A program made the position numbers and the translations under genes. From NCBI RefSeq assembly GCF_028069655.1, contig NZ_JAMCOS010000001.1:774001-838000 (forward strand): a stretch of 64,000 nucleotides of DNA. Direction: 5' to 3'. The notes under the pieces are model-generated. The model did no database searches. It was not told where the DNA came from and saw only the letters and a list, made by a program, of their open reading frames with translations. Of the stretch, positions 19,205 to 27,762 are shown in pieces. Each line of letters starts with the position of its first letter. Positions within the stretch are counted from its first letter, which is position 1. This stretch comes from Acidovorax sp. NCPPB 4044 (GTDB taxonomy: Bacteria; Pseudomonadota; Gammaproteobacteria; Burkholderiales; Burkholderiaceae_C).

Positions 19205-20167
19205 ATGCACCGCCGAAATTGGGTTGGACTCGTCCTCTTCGCCACTGCGGGCTGCGCCTGGGCCCAGGCCTATCCTTCGAAGCCGGTCAAGCTGGTGGTG
19301 CCCTTCGCACCGGGCGGCACCACGGACATCATCGCGCGGGTCATCGCCGACCCGCTGTCGCGTGCCATCGGGCAGCCGGTGATCGTTGAAAACAAGGCGG
19401 GTGGCGGCGGCATCATCGGCGCCGCGGAGACGGCGAAGGCCACGCCGGACGGCTATTCGCTCGGGATCGCCACGGTATCGACCACCGCTGCCAATCCGGC
19501 CATCAACCCACGCACCCCCTACAACCCGCTGACCGACTTCACGCCGATCATCAACATCGCCGCGACGCCGAACATCATCGCGGTGCACCCGAACTTCCCC
19601 GCCAAGGACTACAAGAGCTTCTTCGCGGAAATCAAGAAGGTGCCGGGCAAGTATTCGTATTCGACCTCTGGCACGGGCGGCATCGGCCACCTGCAGATGG
19701 AGCTCTACAAGAGCCTCACCAACACCTTCGTCACGCACATTCCCTACCGCGGCGCGGGCCCGGCGCTCAACGACACCGTGGCGGGCCAGGTGCCGATGAT
19801 CTTCGACAACCTGCCGTCGGCGCTGCCCTTCATCAAGGAGAACCGCCTCGTGCCGATCGTCGTGGCCGCGCCCCAGCGGGTGGCCGCCCTGCCGAACGTG
19901 CCGACCTTCAAGGAGATCGGGCTCGAGCCGGTGAACCGCATGGCCTACTACGGCATCCTGGGCCCCAAGGGCCTGCCGAAGGAGGTGGTGGACAAGATCA
20001 ACGCGGGCGTGCGCAAGGCCCTGGAAGACCCCGCCGTGCGCAAGCGCATCGAGGACACCGGCTCGCTCATCATGGCCAATACGCCCGAGCAGTTCACCGA
20101 GCAGATCAAGGCCGAGTTCGAGGTCTACAAGGGCGTCGTGCAAAAGCAGAAGCTCGTGCTCGACTGA
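19205..20167 (+). CDS. Bug-family tripartite tricarboxylate transporter substrate-binding protein
   Basis: A 320-residue periplasmic binding protein of the Bug (TctC-like) family, which is greatly expanded in Burkholderiales. The signal peptide (MHRRNWVGLVLFATAGCAWA) ends before QAYPSKPVKLVVPF. Family signatures follow: APGGTTDIIAR, VVENKAGGGGIIGA, the TSGTGGIGHLQMEL ligand loop, HIPYRGAGPALNDTVAGQ and ILGPKGLPKEVVDKIN. No TctA/TctB membrane partners are nearby, which is common for Bug orphans. The ATG at 19205 follows AAGGAGAATTC. Position behind the carbamoyltransferase and TSUP genes suggests, but does not prove, that it senses or captures a related carboxylate. Confidence 0.92.
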   Translation: MHRRNWVGLVLFATAGCAWAQAYPSKPVKLVVPFAPGGTTDIIARVIADPLSRAIGQPVIVENKAGGGGIIGAAETAKATPDGYSLGIATVSTTAANPAINPRTPYNPLTDFTPIINIAATPNIIAVHPNFPAKDYKSFFAEIKKVPGKYSYSTSGTGGIGHLQMELYKSLTNTFVTHIPYRGAGPALNDTVAGQVPMIFDNLPSALPFIKENRLVPIVVAAPQRVAALPNVPTFKEIGLEPVNRMAYYGILGPKGLPKEVVDKINAGVRKALEDPAVRKRIEDTGSLIMANTPEQFTEQIKAEFEVYKGVVQKQKLVLD

Positions 20168-20200
20168 ACGCTCCGATTCCCTGTTCCCCACCCCATCCAC

Positions 20201-20230
20201 CAGGCCACGGCGGGCCACTGCCGTGGCCTG
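20201..20230 (+). terminator. Hairpin after the first Bug gene
   Basis: CAGGCCACGGC / GCCGTGGCCTG forms a perfect 11-bp stem with an 8-base loop, 33 bases after the Bug stop. No T tract follows, so it may be a weak or Rho-assisted terminator, or a 3'-end stabilising hairpin. Confidence 0.5.
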
Positions 20231-20270
20231 TGGTCCATGGGGCGGTCCGGCCGCGTGCTAACGTCGCGCC

Positions 20271-21182
20271 ATGACCCTCTCGCAAGCCAGCCAGGACGCC
20301 ATCGACGCCTTCATCGATGCGGTGTGGCTGGAAGACGGCCTCTCCCGCAACACGCTGGCGGCGTACCGCCGCGACCTGTCGCTCTATGCCGAGTGGCTGC
20401 AGGAGCACATGCCCGACACCGCGGGCGCGCTCGACGCGACGGCGGAGCACCACCTGCAGGCGTATTTCGCCGCCCGCCATGCGGTCACCCGCGCCACGTC
20501 GGCCAACCGGCGCCTGACGGTGCTGCGGCGCTATTTCCAGTGGGCCCTGCGCGAGCGCCGCATCGCCGCCGATCCCACCGTGCGGCTGCAGGCGGCCAGG
20601 CAACCGCTGCGCGTGCCCAAGACGCTGTCGGCCGCCCAGATCGAAGCCCTGCTGCACGCCCCCGACACCAGCACGGCGCTCGGCTTGCGCGATCGGGCGA
20701 TGCTCGAACTCATGTACGCCAGCGGCCTGCGCGTGACGGAACTGGTCACGCTCAAAACCTACCACGCGGCGCTGTCCGAAGGGGTGCTGCGCGTGATGGG
20801 CAAGGGCAGCAAGGAGCGGCTGGTGCCGTTCGGCGAGGTGGCGGCCGAATGGCTGCAGCGGTATCTGTCGCAGGCGCGGGCGGAGATCCTCGCGGGCCAG
20901 CAGACCGACGATCTGTTCGTCACGCGGCGCGGGGCCGGCATGACCCGGGCGATGTTCTGGGTGGTCGTGAAAAAGCACGCACAGGGTGCCGGCATCACCG
21001 TGCCGCTCTCTCCGCACACGCTGCGGCACGCCTTCGCCACCCACCTGCTCAACCATGGCGCGGACCTGCGCGTGGTGCAGTTGCTGCTCGGGCACGCCGA
21101 CATCTCCACCACCACGATCTACACCCACGTGGCGCGCGAGCGGCTCAAGGCCCTCCACGCGCAGCACCATCCGCGCGGCTGA
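20271..21182 (+). CDS. xerD: Site-specific tyrosine recombinase XerD
   Basis: A 303-residue recombinase that, with XerC, resolves chromosome dimers at dif. The N-terminal SAM-like core-binding domain (LEDGLSRNTLAAYRRDLSLY) is followed by the catalytic domain: Arg154 in SGLRVTEL, the lysine in GKGSKERLVPFG, His249 and Arg252 in PHTLRHAFATHLL, LGHADISTT, and the nucleophile Tyr284 in IYTHVARERL. The ending LHAQHHPRG and the DLRVVQLLLGH segment favour XerD over XerC. The ATG at 20271 is the first in the frame after the hairpin. No mobile element is adjacent, so it is the housekeeping enzyme and not an integrase. Confidence 0.93.
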   Translation: MTLSQASQDAIDAFIDAVWLEDGLSRNTLAAYRRDLSLYAEWLQEHMPDTAGALDATAEHHLQAYFAARHAVTRATSANRRLTVLRRYFQWALRERRIAADPTVRLQAARQPLRVPKTLSAAQIEALLHAPDTSTALGLRDRAMLELMYASGLRVTELVTLKTYHAALSEGVLRVMGKGSKERLVPFGEVAAEWLQRYLSQARAEILAGQQTDDLFVTRRGAGMTRAMFWVVVKKHAQGAGITVPLSPHTLRHAFATHLLNHGADLRVVQLLLGHADISTTTIYTHVARERLKALHAQHHPRG

Positions 21183-21341
21183 ACCCGTCCGCGGGCGGCG
21201 GGATGGGCCGGGGCGGCGCGGGCCGCTCCGCCGCGGAATCCCCGCGAAACCGCAGCCCGCGTCGCGTGCCCTGCGGCCGCGGCAGGCGCCGGGCACGCAC
21301 AATCGCTCCCATCTTGGTTTTCTCTGGAAACGGTGGTTGTG

Positions 21342-22355
21342 ATGATTGAATCGTTATCGCGCAGGCGCATGCTGTCGCTGTGCGCATCGGCCGGCCTGGC
21401 CGCTGCCGCGGGGGCTTCTTCCCAGGCCCGTGCGCAAGCCTCGGCCGCGCAATGGCCCGCAGGGTCCAGGCCCGTGCGCATCGTCGTGGCCTACCCGGCC
21501 GGCGGCGTGAGCGATGTCGTGGCGCGTGCGCTGGCCGACAAGCTCTCCACGCAACTAGGCACGCCGGTGGTCGTGGAAAACAAGGCGGGCGCCGGGGGCG
21601 CCATCGCCATGGACATGGTGGCCAAGGCGCCGGCCGATGGCTACACGCTCGGTTTCTCCTCGATCAGCCCGCTGGTGCTCAGCCCCCACCTGGGCAAGCT
21701 GCCGTTCGACCCGGTGCGCGACATCGCTCCGGTGGCGAGCGTGATGGTCTCGCCCGTGCTGCTGCTGGCAACGCCTGCCTGCGATGCCAAGGACTTCGCG
21801 GCACTGATCGCGCAGGCCAAGGCAAAGCCGGGCGAGGTGCGATGGGCGACGTCGGGGCTCGCGTCGCTGGGCCACATCATGCTGGAGCAGATCCAGCAGG
21901 GAACGCAGGCGCGCATCACGCACGTGCCCTACAAGGGCGGCGGGCAGCAGCTCAACGACGCGCTCAGCGGGCAGTTCGAGATCCTGTCGACCAACGCCGG
22001 GCCGGCGGTCATGCAGCATATCCAGGCCGGCAAGCTGCGCGCGCTGGCCGTGGGGGCGCCGGGCCGGCTCGAAGCGCTGGCGTCGGTACCCACGCTGGCC
22101 GAGCTGGGCCTGCCGGCCGCCAACCTGAGTTCGCAGTTTGGCCTGTTCGCGCCTGCCCGCACGCCCGCGGCCGTCCTGGAACGGCTGAATGCCGAGACGA
22201 ACAAGGCGCTGGCCCAGCAGGACCTGCGCGCACGATTGGCCGCCACGGACAACGTTCCCACGGGCGGGACGGCTGCCGACTTCGCCCGGCAGATCGCGCA
22301 GGAGTCGCAGGGCAACGCGCGGGTGATCCGCGCGGCGAACATCCAGATGAATTGA
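21342..22355 (+). CDS. Bug-family substrate-binding protein (Tat-type signal)
   Basis: A second, divergent Bug protein of 337 residues. The N-terminus carries SRRRMLSLCASAGL followed by a hydrophobic Ala-rich segment ending near ARAQA, which looks like a twin-arginine signal rather than a Sec signal. The body has VRIVVAYPAGGVSDVVAR, VVVENKAGAGGAIAMD, ATSGLASLGHIMLEQ and HVPYKGGGQQLNDALSGQ. No permease partners are present. The ATG at 21342 is close behind a GTG alternative at 21339. It shares only the family fold with the Bug protein at 19205, so the pair did not arise from a recent duplication. Confidence 0.9.
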   Translation: MIESLSRRRMLSLCASAGLAAAAGASSQARAQASAAQWPAGSRPVRIVVAYPAGGVSDVVARALADKLSTQLGTPVVVENKAGAGGAIAMDMVAKAPADGYTLGFSSISPLVLSPHLGKLPFDPVRDIAPVASVMVSPVLLLATPACDAKDFAALIAQAKAKPGEVRWATSGLASLGHIMLEQIQQGTQARITHVPYKGGGQQLNDALSGQFEILSTNAGPAVMQHIQAGKLRALAVGAPGRLEALASVPTLAELGLPAANLSSQFGLFAPARTPAAVLERLNAETNKALAQQDLRARLAATDNVPTGGTAADFARQIAQESQGNARVIRAANIQMN

Positions 22356-22461
22356 GCGGTTGGCGGCCCGGACTCCGCCGTTTCGGAAGGGCGCGCCGCC
22401 GGCATGCATGGGCAGGGCGGGCGCTGCCTGGGCCGCGCCCGCCGTCCCGGCTCCGCAGCGG

Positions 22462-23754
22462 CTATTCGCCGAGGCTTTCGGCCCAGGTGAGGGCCTGCAG
22501 ATGCGCCCAGTTGACCTGGCGGTTCGACAGGTGGAGCGCTTCGGCGGCCCGGGCGAAGGCCACTTCGTCGCCGCTTTCGCAGGCCTTGGTGAGGTCGAGG
22601 AACGGCGCGAACACTCCCGTGTTGTGCAGCAGCGCGTCGACCACCGGCTGGGGCAGGGCCACCGATTCCAGGGCCTTTTCGAGGGGGACGCCGAGCATGG
22701 TGTCCAGCAGCGAGAACACGCCCACCACGAAGGCGTTGTCGCATTCCTCGGGCGGCAGCAGCTCGGCCGCCAGCAATTCCATGAGGCGACCGCGCACCAC
22801 CGCCGTCTGGCCCACGGCCGGGGGCGATCCACCGGCGCGCGACGTGGTCATCAGCAGCGCAGCCCAGCGGAAGAGCTTCTTGAGGCCCAGGATCATCACC
22901 GCGTGGCGGAACGACGTGACCTCGCACGACAGGCCGAAGCCCGACGAATTGATGAAGCGCAGCAGATTGAAGGACAGCGTGGGGTCCTTCTTGAGCAGTT
23001 CTTCGATCTCCGCCGTGCTGGCCTGTTTGCGCACTAGGTTGATGAGCTGGATGATCGTGGCCTGCGACGGCCGGATGGTCTGCGCCTTCACCAGTGCCGG
23101 CTTGGCGAACCAGAAGCCCTGGAACAGCTTCACGCCGAGCGCCGACATGCGTTCGTGCTGCTCGGCCGTTTCGACCTTCTCGGCGACCAGCGTGGCCTGG
23201 CTGTTGGCCCGCGCGAACTTCACGAGCGGCTCGGCCAGTTCGGGGCGGAACGCCTGCATGTCGAGCTTGACGAACGAGGCCATGCGCAGCCAGCTGCCGT
23301 AGTTGCGCCGCAGCACGTTCTGGCTGAACGCCAGCCGGAAACCCCGCGTGCGCAGCCCTTCGAGCGTGGACAGGCGGCCTTCGATCTCCTCGAGGGTGGC
23401 CGTGTCCGCCAGCGTGGGCACTTCCAGCACCACCTTCTCGGGGTGGATGAGTTCGAGGTGGCCGCCGGCGAGGCTCTCGTGCGTGCAGTTGATGAAGACG
23501 GTCTTCTTGCCCACCAGCGCCTCGGTGCCGGCGTAGGAGAGGGCGTTGAAGAGCAGGGCCGCGTCGCTGGCGGCCGTGTGCGCGTCGGAGGCGGTGGAGC
23601 GGTCGAACAGCTCGTAGCCGAAGACGGCGCGGTGTTCGTCCACGATGGCCTGGCGCGCGATGATGGACAGATTGCCATCATCGGCCGCGGGGTCGGCTCC
23701 GTCCTGGGGTTGGGTCGGCTCGAAAGCCGGTGCATTTTCGTTATTGCTCGACAT
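22462..23754 (-). CDS. Degenerate-EAL / HDOD signalling protein (copy 1)
   Basis: A 430-residue protein with the YuxH-type architecture: a degenerate EAL-like N-terminal domain (IIARQAIVDEHRAVFGYELFDRS; the EAL triad is replaced by YELF) up to ~residue 240, then an HDOD domain (TIIQLINLVRKQASTAEIEELLKKDPTLSFNLLRFINSS in successive motifs, RWAALLMTTS). The HDOD region lacks the HD metal-binding pair. Such proteins bind partners or nucleotides and influence motility, type IV pili or stress responses, with no enzymatic c-di-GMP turnover expected. The ATG at 23752-23754 was chosen because the upstream extension lacks conserved sequence. It is the second gene of a tandem paralog pair. Confidence 0.85.
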   Translation of the reverse strand: MSSNNENAPAFEPTQPQDGADPAADDGNLSIIARQAIVDEHRAVFGYELFDRSTASDAHTAASDAALLFNALSYAGTEALVGKKTVFINCTHESLAGGHLELIHPEKVVLEVPTLADTATLEEIEGRLSTLEGLRTRGFRLAFSQNVLRRNYGSWLRMASFVKLDMQAFRPELAEPLVKFARANSQATLVAEKVETAEQHERMSALGVKLFQGFWFAKPALVKAQTIRPSQATIIQLINLVRKQASTAEIEELLKKDPTLSFNLLRFINSSGFGLSCEVTSFRHAVMILGLKKLFRWAALLMTTSRAGGSPPAVGQTAVVRGRLMELLAAELLPPEECDNAFVVGVFSLLDTMLGVPLEKALESVALPQPVVDALLHNTGVFAPFLDLTKACESGDEVAFARAAEALHLSNRQVNWAHLQALTWAESLGE

Positions 23755-23861
23755 GGGCGTGAAGAGAATGAAAGACCGGAGCGAAGATGCCCTTTTCAAG
23801 CCTCCCACCTTACCACCAAGGAGGCCCGCCGTGCGGCAGCGGAGCGCGGTTGCCGTGCCCG

Positions 23862-25136
23862 TCAGTCCGTCAGCTGGTCGGCCCAGGCCAGTGCCTGCAG
23901 GTGGGCCCAGTTGATCTGCTGGCTGGTCAGGTGCAGCGTGGTCGCGGCCTGGTCGAACAGCGCGTCGTCGCTCGATTCGCAGGCCTCCGCGAGGCGCAGC
24001 AGCTCGCCGAGCACGCCCTCGCGGCGCAGCAGGGCATCGGCCACGGGCTCGGGGACGTGCAGCAGACCGATGGCCGATTCGATCGGCATGCTCAGCATGA
24101 CGTCCAGCATCGAGAAGATGCCCACCACGAAGGCCTGGTCGGCATCGTCCTGCGACAGGGTCTCGAGCGCCAGCAGTTCCATGAGGCGCCCGCGCACCAC
24201 CGCCGTGTGGCCCACCGATGCCGGAATGCCGCCGATGCGCGAGGCCGTGAGCAGCAATGCCGCCCAGCGGAACAGTTTCTTGAGCCCCATCAGCATCACC
24301 GCCTGGCGGAACGAGGTGATCTCGCGTGCCAGCCCGAAGCCCGAGGAGTTGATGAGGCGCATCAGATTGAAGGCCAGCCCCGCATCCTTCTTGAGCACTT
24401 CTTCGATCTCATCCGTGCTGGCCTGCTGGCGCACCAGGTTGATGAGCTGCAGGATGCTGGACTGCGAGGGGGTGAGCAGCCGGGCCTCGACCACGGCGGG
24501 GCGCGAGAACCAGAAGCCCTGGAAGAGCTGCACGCCCATGCTGGATGCCATGTCGTACTGCTGGGCGCTTTCGACCTTCTCGGCGATCAGCTCCGCCTTG
24601 GTATGGCGGCCTGCATACTTGATGAGCACGGCGAGCTGGTCGGGCGCCAGCAGCGAGAGGTCGAGCTTGATGTAGTCGGCGAGCGGCAGCCAGGGTGCAT
24701 AGGCCGATTCGAGCACCGTGTGATTGAACGCGAGGTGGAAGCCGCGCTCGCGCAGGGCCTGCAGGATCGGCAGCCGCGTGCTCACCTCGGCCGCCGCCGA
24801 ATGGCCCAGGGGCGGGATCTCCAGCACGACCTTGTCGGGGTCCACCAGCTCGAGGTGGCCGCCGGCCAGGCTCTCGTGCGTGCAGTTCACGAAGATGAGC
24901 TTCTTGCCCACCAGCTCTTCGGTGCCCGCGTGCGAGAGGGCCGTGAACACCAGGAACACGTCCGTGGCCGCCGTGTGCGCCACGCCCGCGCGCGAGCGGT
25001 TGAACAGCTCGTAGCCGATCACGGAATGCTGGCCGTTCACGATCGCCTGGCGGGCGATCATGGCGCCCGACGGGCCGGCGCCGGAGGCCGTGCTGGCGGG
25101 GCTCTGGGGGGTGAGGGTAGGTGGGTTGGAAGGCAT
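23862..25136 (-). CDS. Degenerate-EAL / HDOD signalling protein (copy 2)
   Basis: A 424-residue paralog lying just upstream of copy 1, with the same order of domains: MIARQAIVNGQHSVIGYELFNRS (no EAL triad), FVNCTHESLAGGHLEL, AELIAEKVESAQQYD, GFWFSRPAVVEA, then the HDOD block LQLINLVRQQASTDEIEEVL and RWAALLLTASRIGG. Large parts match copy 1 residue for residue, so this is a gene duplication, but the N-terminal 30 residues and the C-terminus differ. The ATG at 25134-25136 begins a Pro/Ser/Thr-rich segment; the longer reading shows no signal. The pair is likely transcribed together, separated by 107 bases. Confidence 0.85.
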   Translation of the reverse strand: MPSNPPTLTPQSPASTASGAGPSGAMIARQAIVNGQHSVIGYELFNRSRAGVAHTAATDVFLVFTALSHAGTEELVGKKLIFVNCTHESLAGGHLELVDPDKVVLEIPPLGHSAAAEVSTRLPILQALRERGFHLAFNHTVLESAYAPWLPLADYIKLDLSLLAPDQLAVLIKYAGRHTKAELIAEKVESAQQYDMASSMGVQLFQGFWFSRPAVVEARLLTPSQSSILQLINLVRQQASTDEIEEVLKKDAGLAFNLMRLINSSGFGLAREITSFRQAVMLMGLKKLFRWAALLLTASRIGGIPASVGHTAVVRGRLMELLALETLSQDDADQAFVVGIFSMLDVMLSMPIESAIGLLHVPEPVADALLRREGVLGELLRLAEACESSDDALFDQAATTLHLTSQQINWAHLQALAWADQLTD

Positions 25137-25225
25137 GCCGGATCCGTCGACGGAGGCCACCTCGCGGCATGCGAGGGAGTCCGGCTCATTGTAGAAAATT
25201 CCCCATGCCCCCGGTAGCGATCCCC

Positions 25226-26026
25226 TCATTCGGCCTGCAGCCAGCGCAGTTCGGCCTCGCTGAAGCCCGCGGCGCGGCGTGCCGCCTCATTGAACGGGGG
25301 TTTCAGGCGCGGGGCTTCGTAGCGCTGCACGAGGTCGCCGTAGTGGCTTTCCGGGTCGTGCCCGTCGCGCTCGCACAGCCAGCGGTACCAATGGTTGCCG
25401 ATGGCCACATGGCCGACCTCCTCGCGCAGGATCACGTCCAGGATCGCCACGGCCGCCAGCGCGTCGGGGGTGCCCACCTGGGTGAGCTTGCGCTGGATCA
25501 GCGGCGTTGCGTCCAGCCCACGCGCCTCCAGCGTGCGCGGCACCAGCGCCATGCGCGCCACGATGTCGTGGGCGGTTTTCTCGCACATGGTCCACAGGCC
25601 CTGGTGCGCGGGAAAGTCGCCGTAGTCGTGGCCCGTGACGCGCAGGTGTTCGCGCAGCATGCGGAAATGGGAGGCCTCCTCGGCGGCGACGCGCAGCCAG
25701 TCGCGGTAGTAGGCGTCCGGCATGCCGCTGAAGCGCCAGACGGCATCGAGCGCCAGGTTGATGGCGTTGAACTCGATATGGGCGATGGCATGCAGCAGCA
25801 CCGCACGGCCGAGCGGCGTGGCCGGCGAGCGACGGGCCACGGCGGTGTGGTGCAGCAGCTCGGGGCGGTCAGGGCGGCCCGGCAGGCCATCGGGGGCGGG
25901 CGGCGGCGGGGCGTGCGCGGCCAGGGGCAGGCCGTCGGCAGCGGCGTGCAGCGCCAGCGTCCGCGCGGCCTTTTCTTCGGGATCGGTGAGGCACAGGGCC
26001 TGCAGGGCGCATTGGCGAAGCTCCAT
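25226..26026 (-). CDS. Ferritin-like domain protein (DUF455/COG2833)
   Basis: A 266-residue all-helical protein of the DUF455 ferritin-like family. Putative diiron ligands are visible in HAIAHIEFNAINLALDAV, RVAAEEASHFRMLREHL and VILREEVGHVAIGNHWY, giving E...ExxH pairs on four helices. The family is related to MiaE and other diiron hydroxylases, but no reaction is established. The ATG at 26024-26026 gives a short lead-in before the helices; a longer reading runs into the divergent promoter. The gene is divergent from a gamma-carbonic anhydrase-like gene across 90 bases. Confidence 0.8.
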   Translation of the reverse strand: MELRQCALQALCLTDPEEKAARTLALHAAADGLPLAAHAPPPPAPDGLPGRPDRPELLHHTAVARRSPATPLGRAVLLHAIAHIEFNAINLALDAVWRFSGMPDAYYRDWLRVAAEEASHFRMLREHLRVTGHDYGDFPAHQGLWTMCEKTAHDIVARMALVPRTLEARGLDATPLIQRKLTQVGTPDALAAVAILDVILREEVGHVAIGNHWYRWLCERDGHDPESHYGDLVQRYEAPRLKPPFNEAARRAAGFSEAELRWLQAE

Positions 26027-26116
26027 ACCTACAATTCTAGTTTTCCGCCCCCAGATGCATCCCAGGGCGGCAGACAAAATGGTGGACGGCGGTCCGCCCC
26101 GACCGGAGACGAAACG

Positions 26117-26641
26117 ATGGCGCTTTACGAACTCGACGGTACAACCCCCCGCGTGGCCGAATCGGCCTGGGTGGCGGACAGTGCCGAAGTGATGGGCAAC
26201 GTGGTGCTGGGCGAGGATGCCAGCATCTGGTTCGGCGCCGTGCTGCGGGGCGACAACGAGACGCTGTCGATCGGTGCCGGCACCAACGTGCAGGACGGCA
26301 GCGTGCTGCATTCCGACCTGGGCCAGCCGCTCGTGCTCGGCGAGCGCGTGACGGTGGGGCACAAGGTCGTGCTGCACGGCTGCACGGTGGGCGACGAATC
26401 GCTCATCGGCATTGGCGCGGTGGTGCTCAATGGTGCGAAGATCGGCCGGCACTGCCTCGTGGGCGCCGGCGCGCTGGTGACGGAAGGCAAGGAGTTCCCG
26501 GACGGCTCGATGATCCTCGGCAGTCCGGCCAAGGCGGTGCGGCAGCTCACGCCGGAACAAATCGAGGGCCTGCGCAAGAGCGCGCAGACCTATATCGCCA
26601 ATGCCCGGCGCTTCCGGGCGGGGCTGCACCGCACGGGCTGA
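26117..26641 (+). CDS. Gamma-carbonic anhydrase-family hexapeptide protein
   Basis: A 174-residue left-handed beta-helix protein (YrdA/PaaY/CaiE type). Hexapeptide turns run through the chain: ADSAEVMGNVVLGEDASIWFGAVLRGDN, then IGAGTNVQDGSVLHSD, then RVTVGHKVVLHGCTVGDESLIGIGAVVLNGAKIG. The three zinc histidines appear in VLHSD, VGHKV and LHGCTV, in the order expected for this family. Many homologues bind zinc but show weak or no carbonic anhydrase activity. The ATG at 26117 follows GGAGACGAAACG. hslO follows after 53 bases. Confidence 0.9.
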   Translation: MALYELDGTTPRVAESAWVADSAEVMGNVVLGEDASIWFGAVLRGDNETLSIGAGTNVQDGSVLHSDLGQPLVLGERVTVGHKVVLHGCTVGDESLIGIGAVVLNGAKIGRHCLVGAGALVTEGKEFPDGSMILGSPAKAVRQLTPEQIEGLRKSAQTYIANARRFRAGLHRTG

Positions 26642-26694
26642 AAGAGCCCGGCGGACGGTGGCCCATTGATCGCAGATTGCAGAAAGATTCCAGG

Positions 26695-27687
26695 GTGTCA
26701 GAACTCCACAAGTTCCTCTTCGATGGCCTGCCGGTGCGCGGCATGATCGTCCGCCTCACGGACGCCTGGACCGAGATCCTCGCGCGCCGCGCCGGCAACA
26801 CCGCCACGGGTGCCTACGCGCCCGAGGTGCGCGAATTGCTGGGCGAGATGGCCGCGGCGGGCGTGCTCATGCAGTCCAACATCAAGTTCAACGGCGCGCT
26901 GGTGCTGCAGGTCTTCGGTGACGGCCCGGTGAAGCTGGCCGTGGCGGAGGTGCAGTCCGACCTGGCGCTGCGGGCCACGGCCTCCATCCAGGGCGAGGTG
27001 CCCGTGGGCGCGCGCTTGCCCGACATGGTGAATGTGGGCGGCGGCGGCCGCTGCGCGATCACGCTCGATCCCAAGGACCGCCTGCCGGGCCAGCAGCCCT
27101 ACCAGGGCGTGGTGCCGCTGCACGGCGACCAGCACGAGAAGCTCGACAAGCTCAGCGACGTGCTGCAGCACTACATGCTGCAGTCCGAGCAGCTCGACAC
27201 GACGCTGGTGCTGGCGGCCGACGACAAGGTGGCCGCGGGCCTGCTGATCCAGCGCATGCCCATCAAGGGCGAGGCCAACCTGGCCGGCCGGGAGATGAGC
27301 CAGAGCGAGAACGAGGACGAGATCGGCCGCAACGAGGACTACAACCGCATCTCCACGCTGGCGGCCAGTCTGACCCGCGAGGAACTGCTGTCGCTGGACA
27401 TCGACACCGTGCTGCACCGCCTCTTCTGGGAAGAAAAGCTGCTGCGCTTCGTGCCCAAGGAAGGCGTGGACGGCCCGCGCTTCGCCTGCACCTGCAGCCG
27501 CGAGCGCGTGAGTTCCATGCTGCGCAGCCTGGGCGCCGAAGAGGCCGAGAGCATCATCGCCGAGCGCGGCGAGATCGAGGTGGCCTGCGAATACTGCGGC
27601 CAGCAGTACCGCTTCGACCCCGTGGACGCCGCGCAGATCTTCACCAACGCCGCGGAGCTGCTGCCGGGGACCAAGGCCGTCCAGTAG
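26695..27687 (+). CDS. hslO: Redox-regulated holdase chaperone Hsp33
   Basis: A 330-residue Hsp33. Under reducing conditions four cysteines bind zinc; oxidation with unfolding switches the protein on as an ATP-independent holdase. The N-terminal substrate-binding domain starts at LHKFLFDGLPVRG, and the GGGGRCAITLDPKD and PYQGVVPLHGD loops are typical. The C-terminal switch has CTCSRERV (CxC) and CEYCGQQY (CxxC), both intact. The start is taken as GTG at 26695, which matches the family N-terminus; a TTG 18 bases upstream is less likely. It is somewhat longer than the E. coli protein, with an acidic stretch around SQSENEDEIGRNED. Confidence 0.93.
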   Translation: MSELHKFLFDGLPVRGMIVRLTDAWTEILARRAGNTATGAYAPEVRELLGEMAAAGVLMQSNIKFNGALVLQVFGDGPVKLAVAEVQSDLALRATASIQGEVPVGARLPDMVNVGGGGRCAITLDPKDRLPGQQPYQGVVPLHGDQHEKLDKLSDVLQHYMLQSEQLDTTLVLAADDKVAAGLLIQRMPIKGEANLAGREMSQSENEDEIGRNEDYNRISTLAASLTREELLSLDIDTVLHRLFWEEKLLRFVPKEGVDGPRFACTCSRERVSSMLRSLGAEEAESIIAERGEIEVACEYCGQQYRFDPVDAAQIFTNAAELLPGTKAVQ

Positions 27688-27762
27688 CCGGCTGGGATGG
27701 GCGGTGGGTGGCTGGCTCGGCGCCGTCGGGCGGCCATCGACGGTTTTCCGGGAGGGCTCCCG

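Noticed and set aside
20271..21182. Tyrosine recombinase as evidence of an integrative element
   Set aside because: The sequence features match housekeeping XerD, and no attachment repeats, cargo or excisionase lie beside it.
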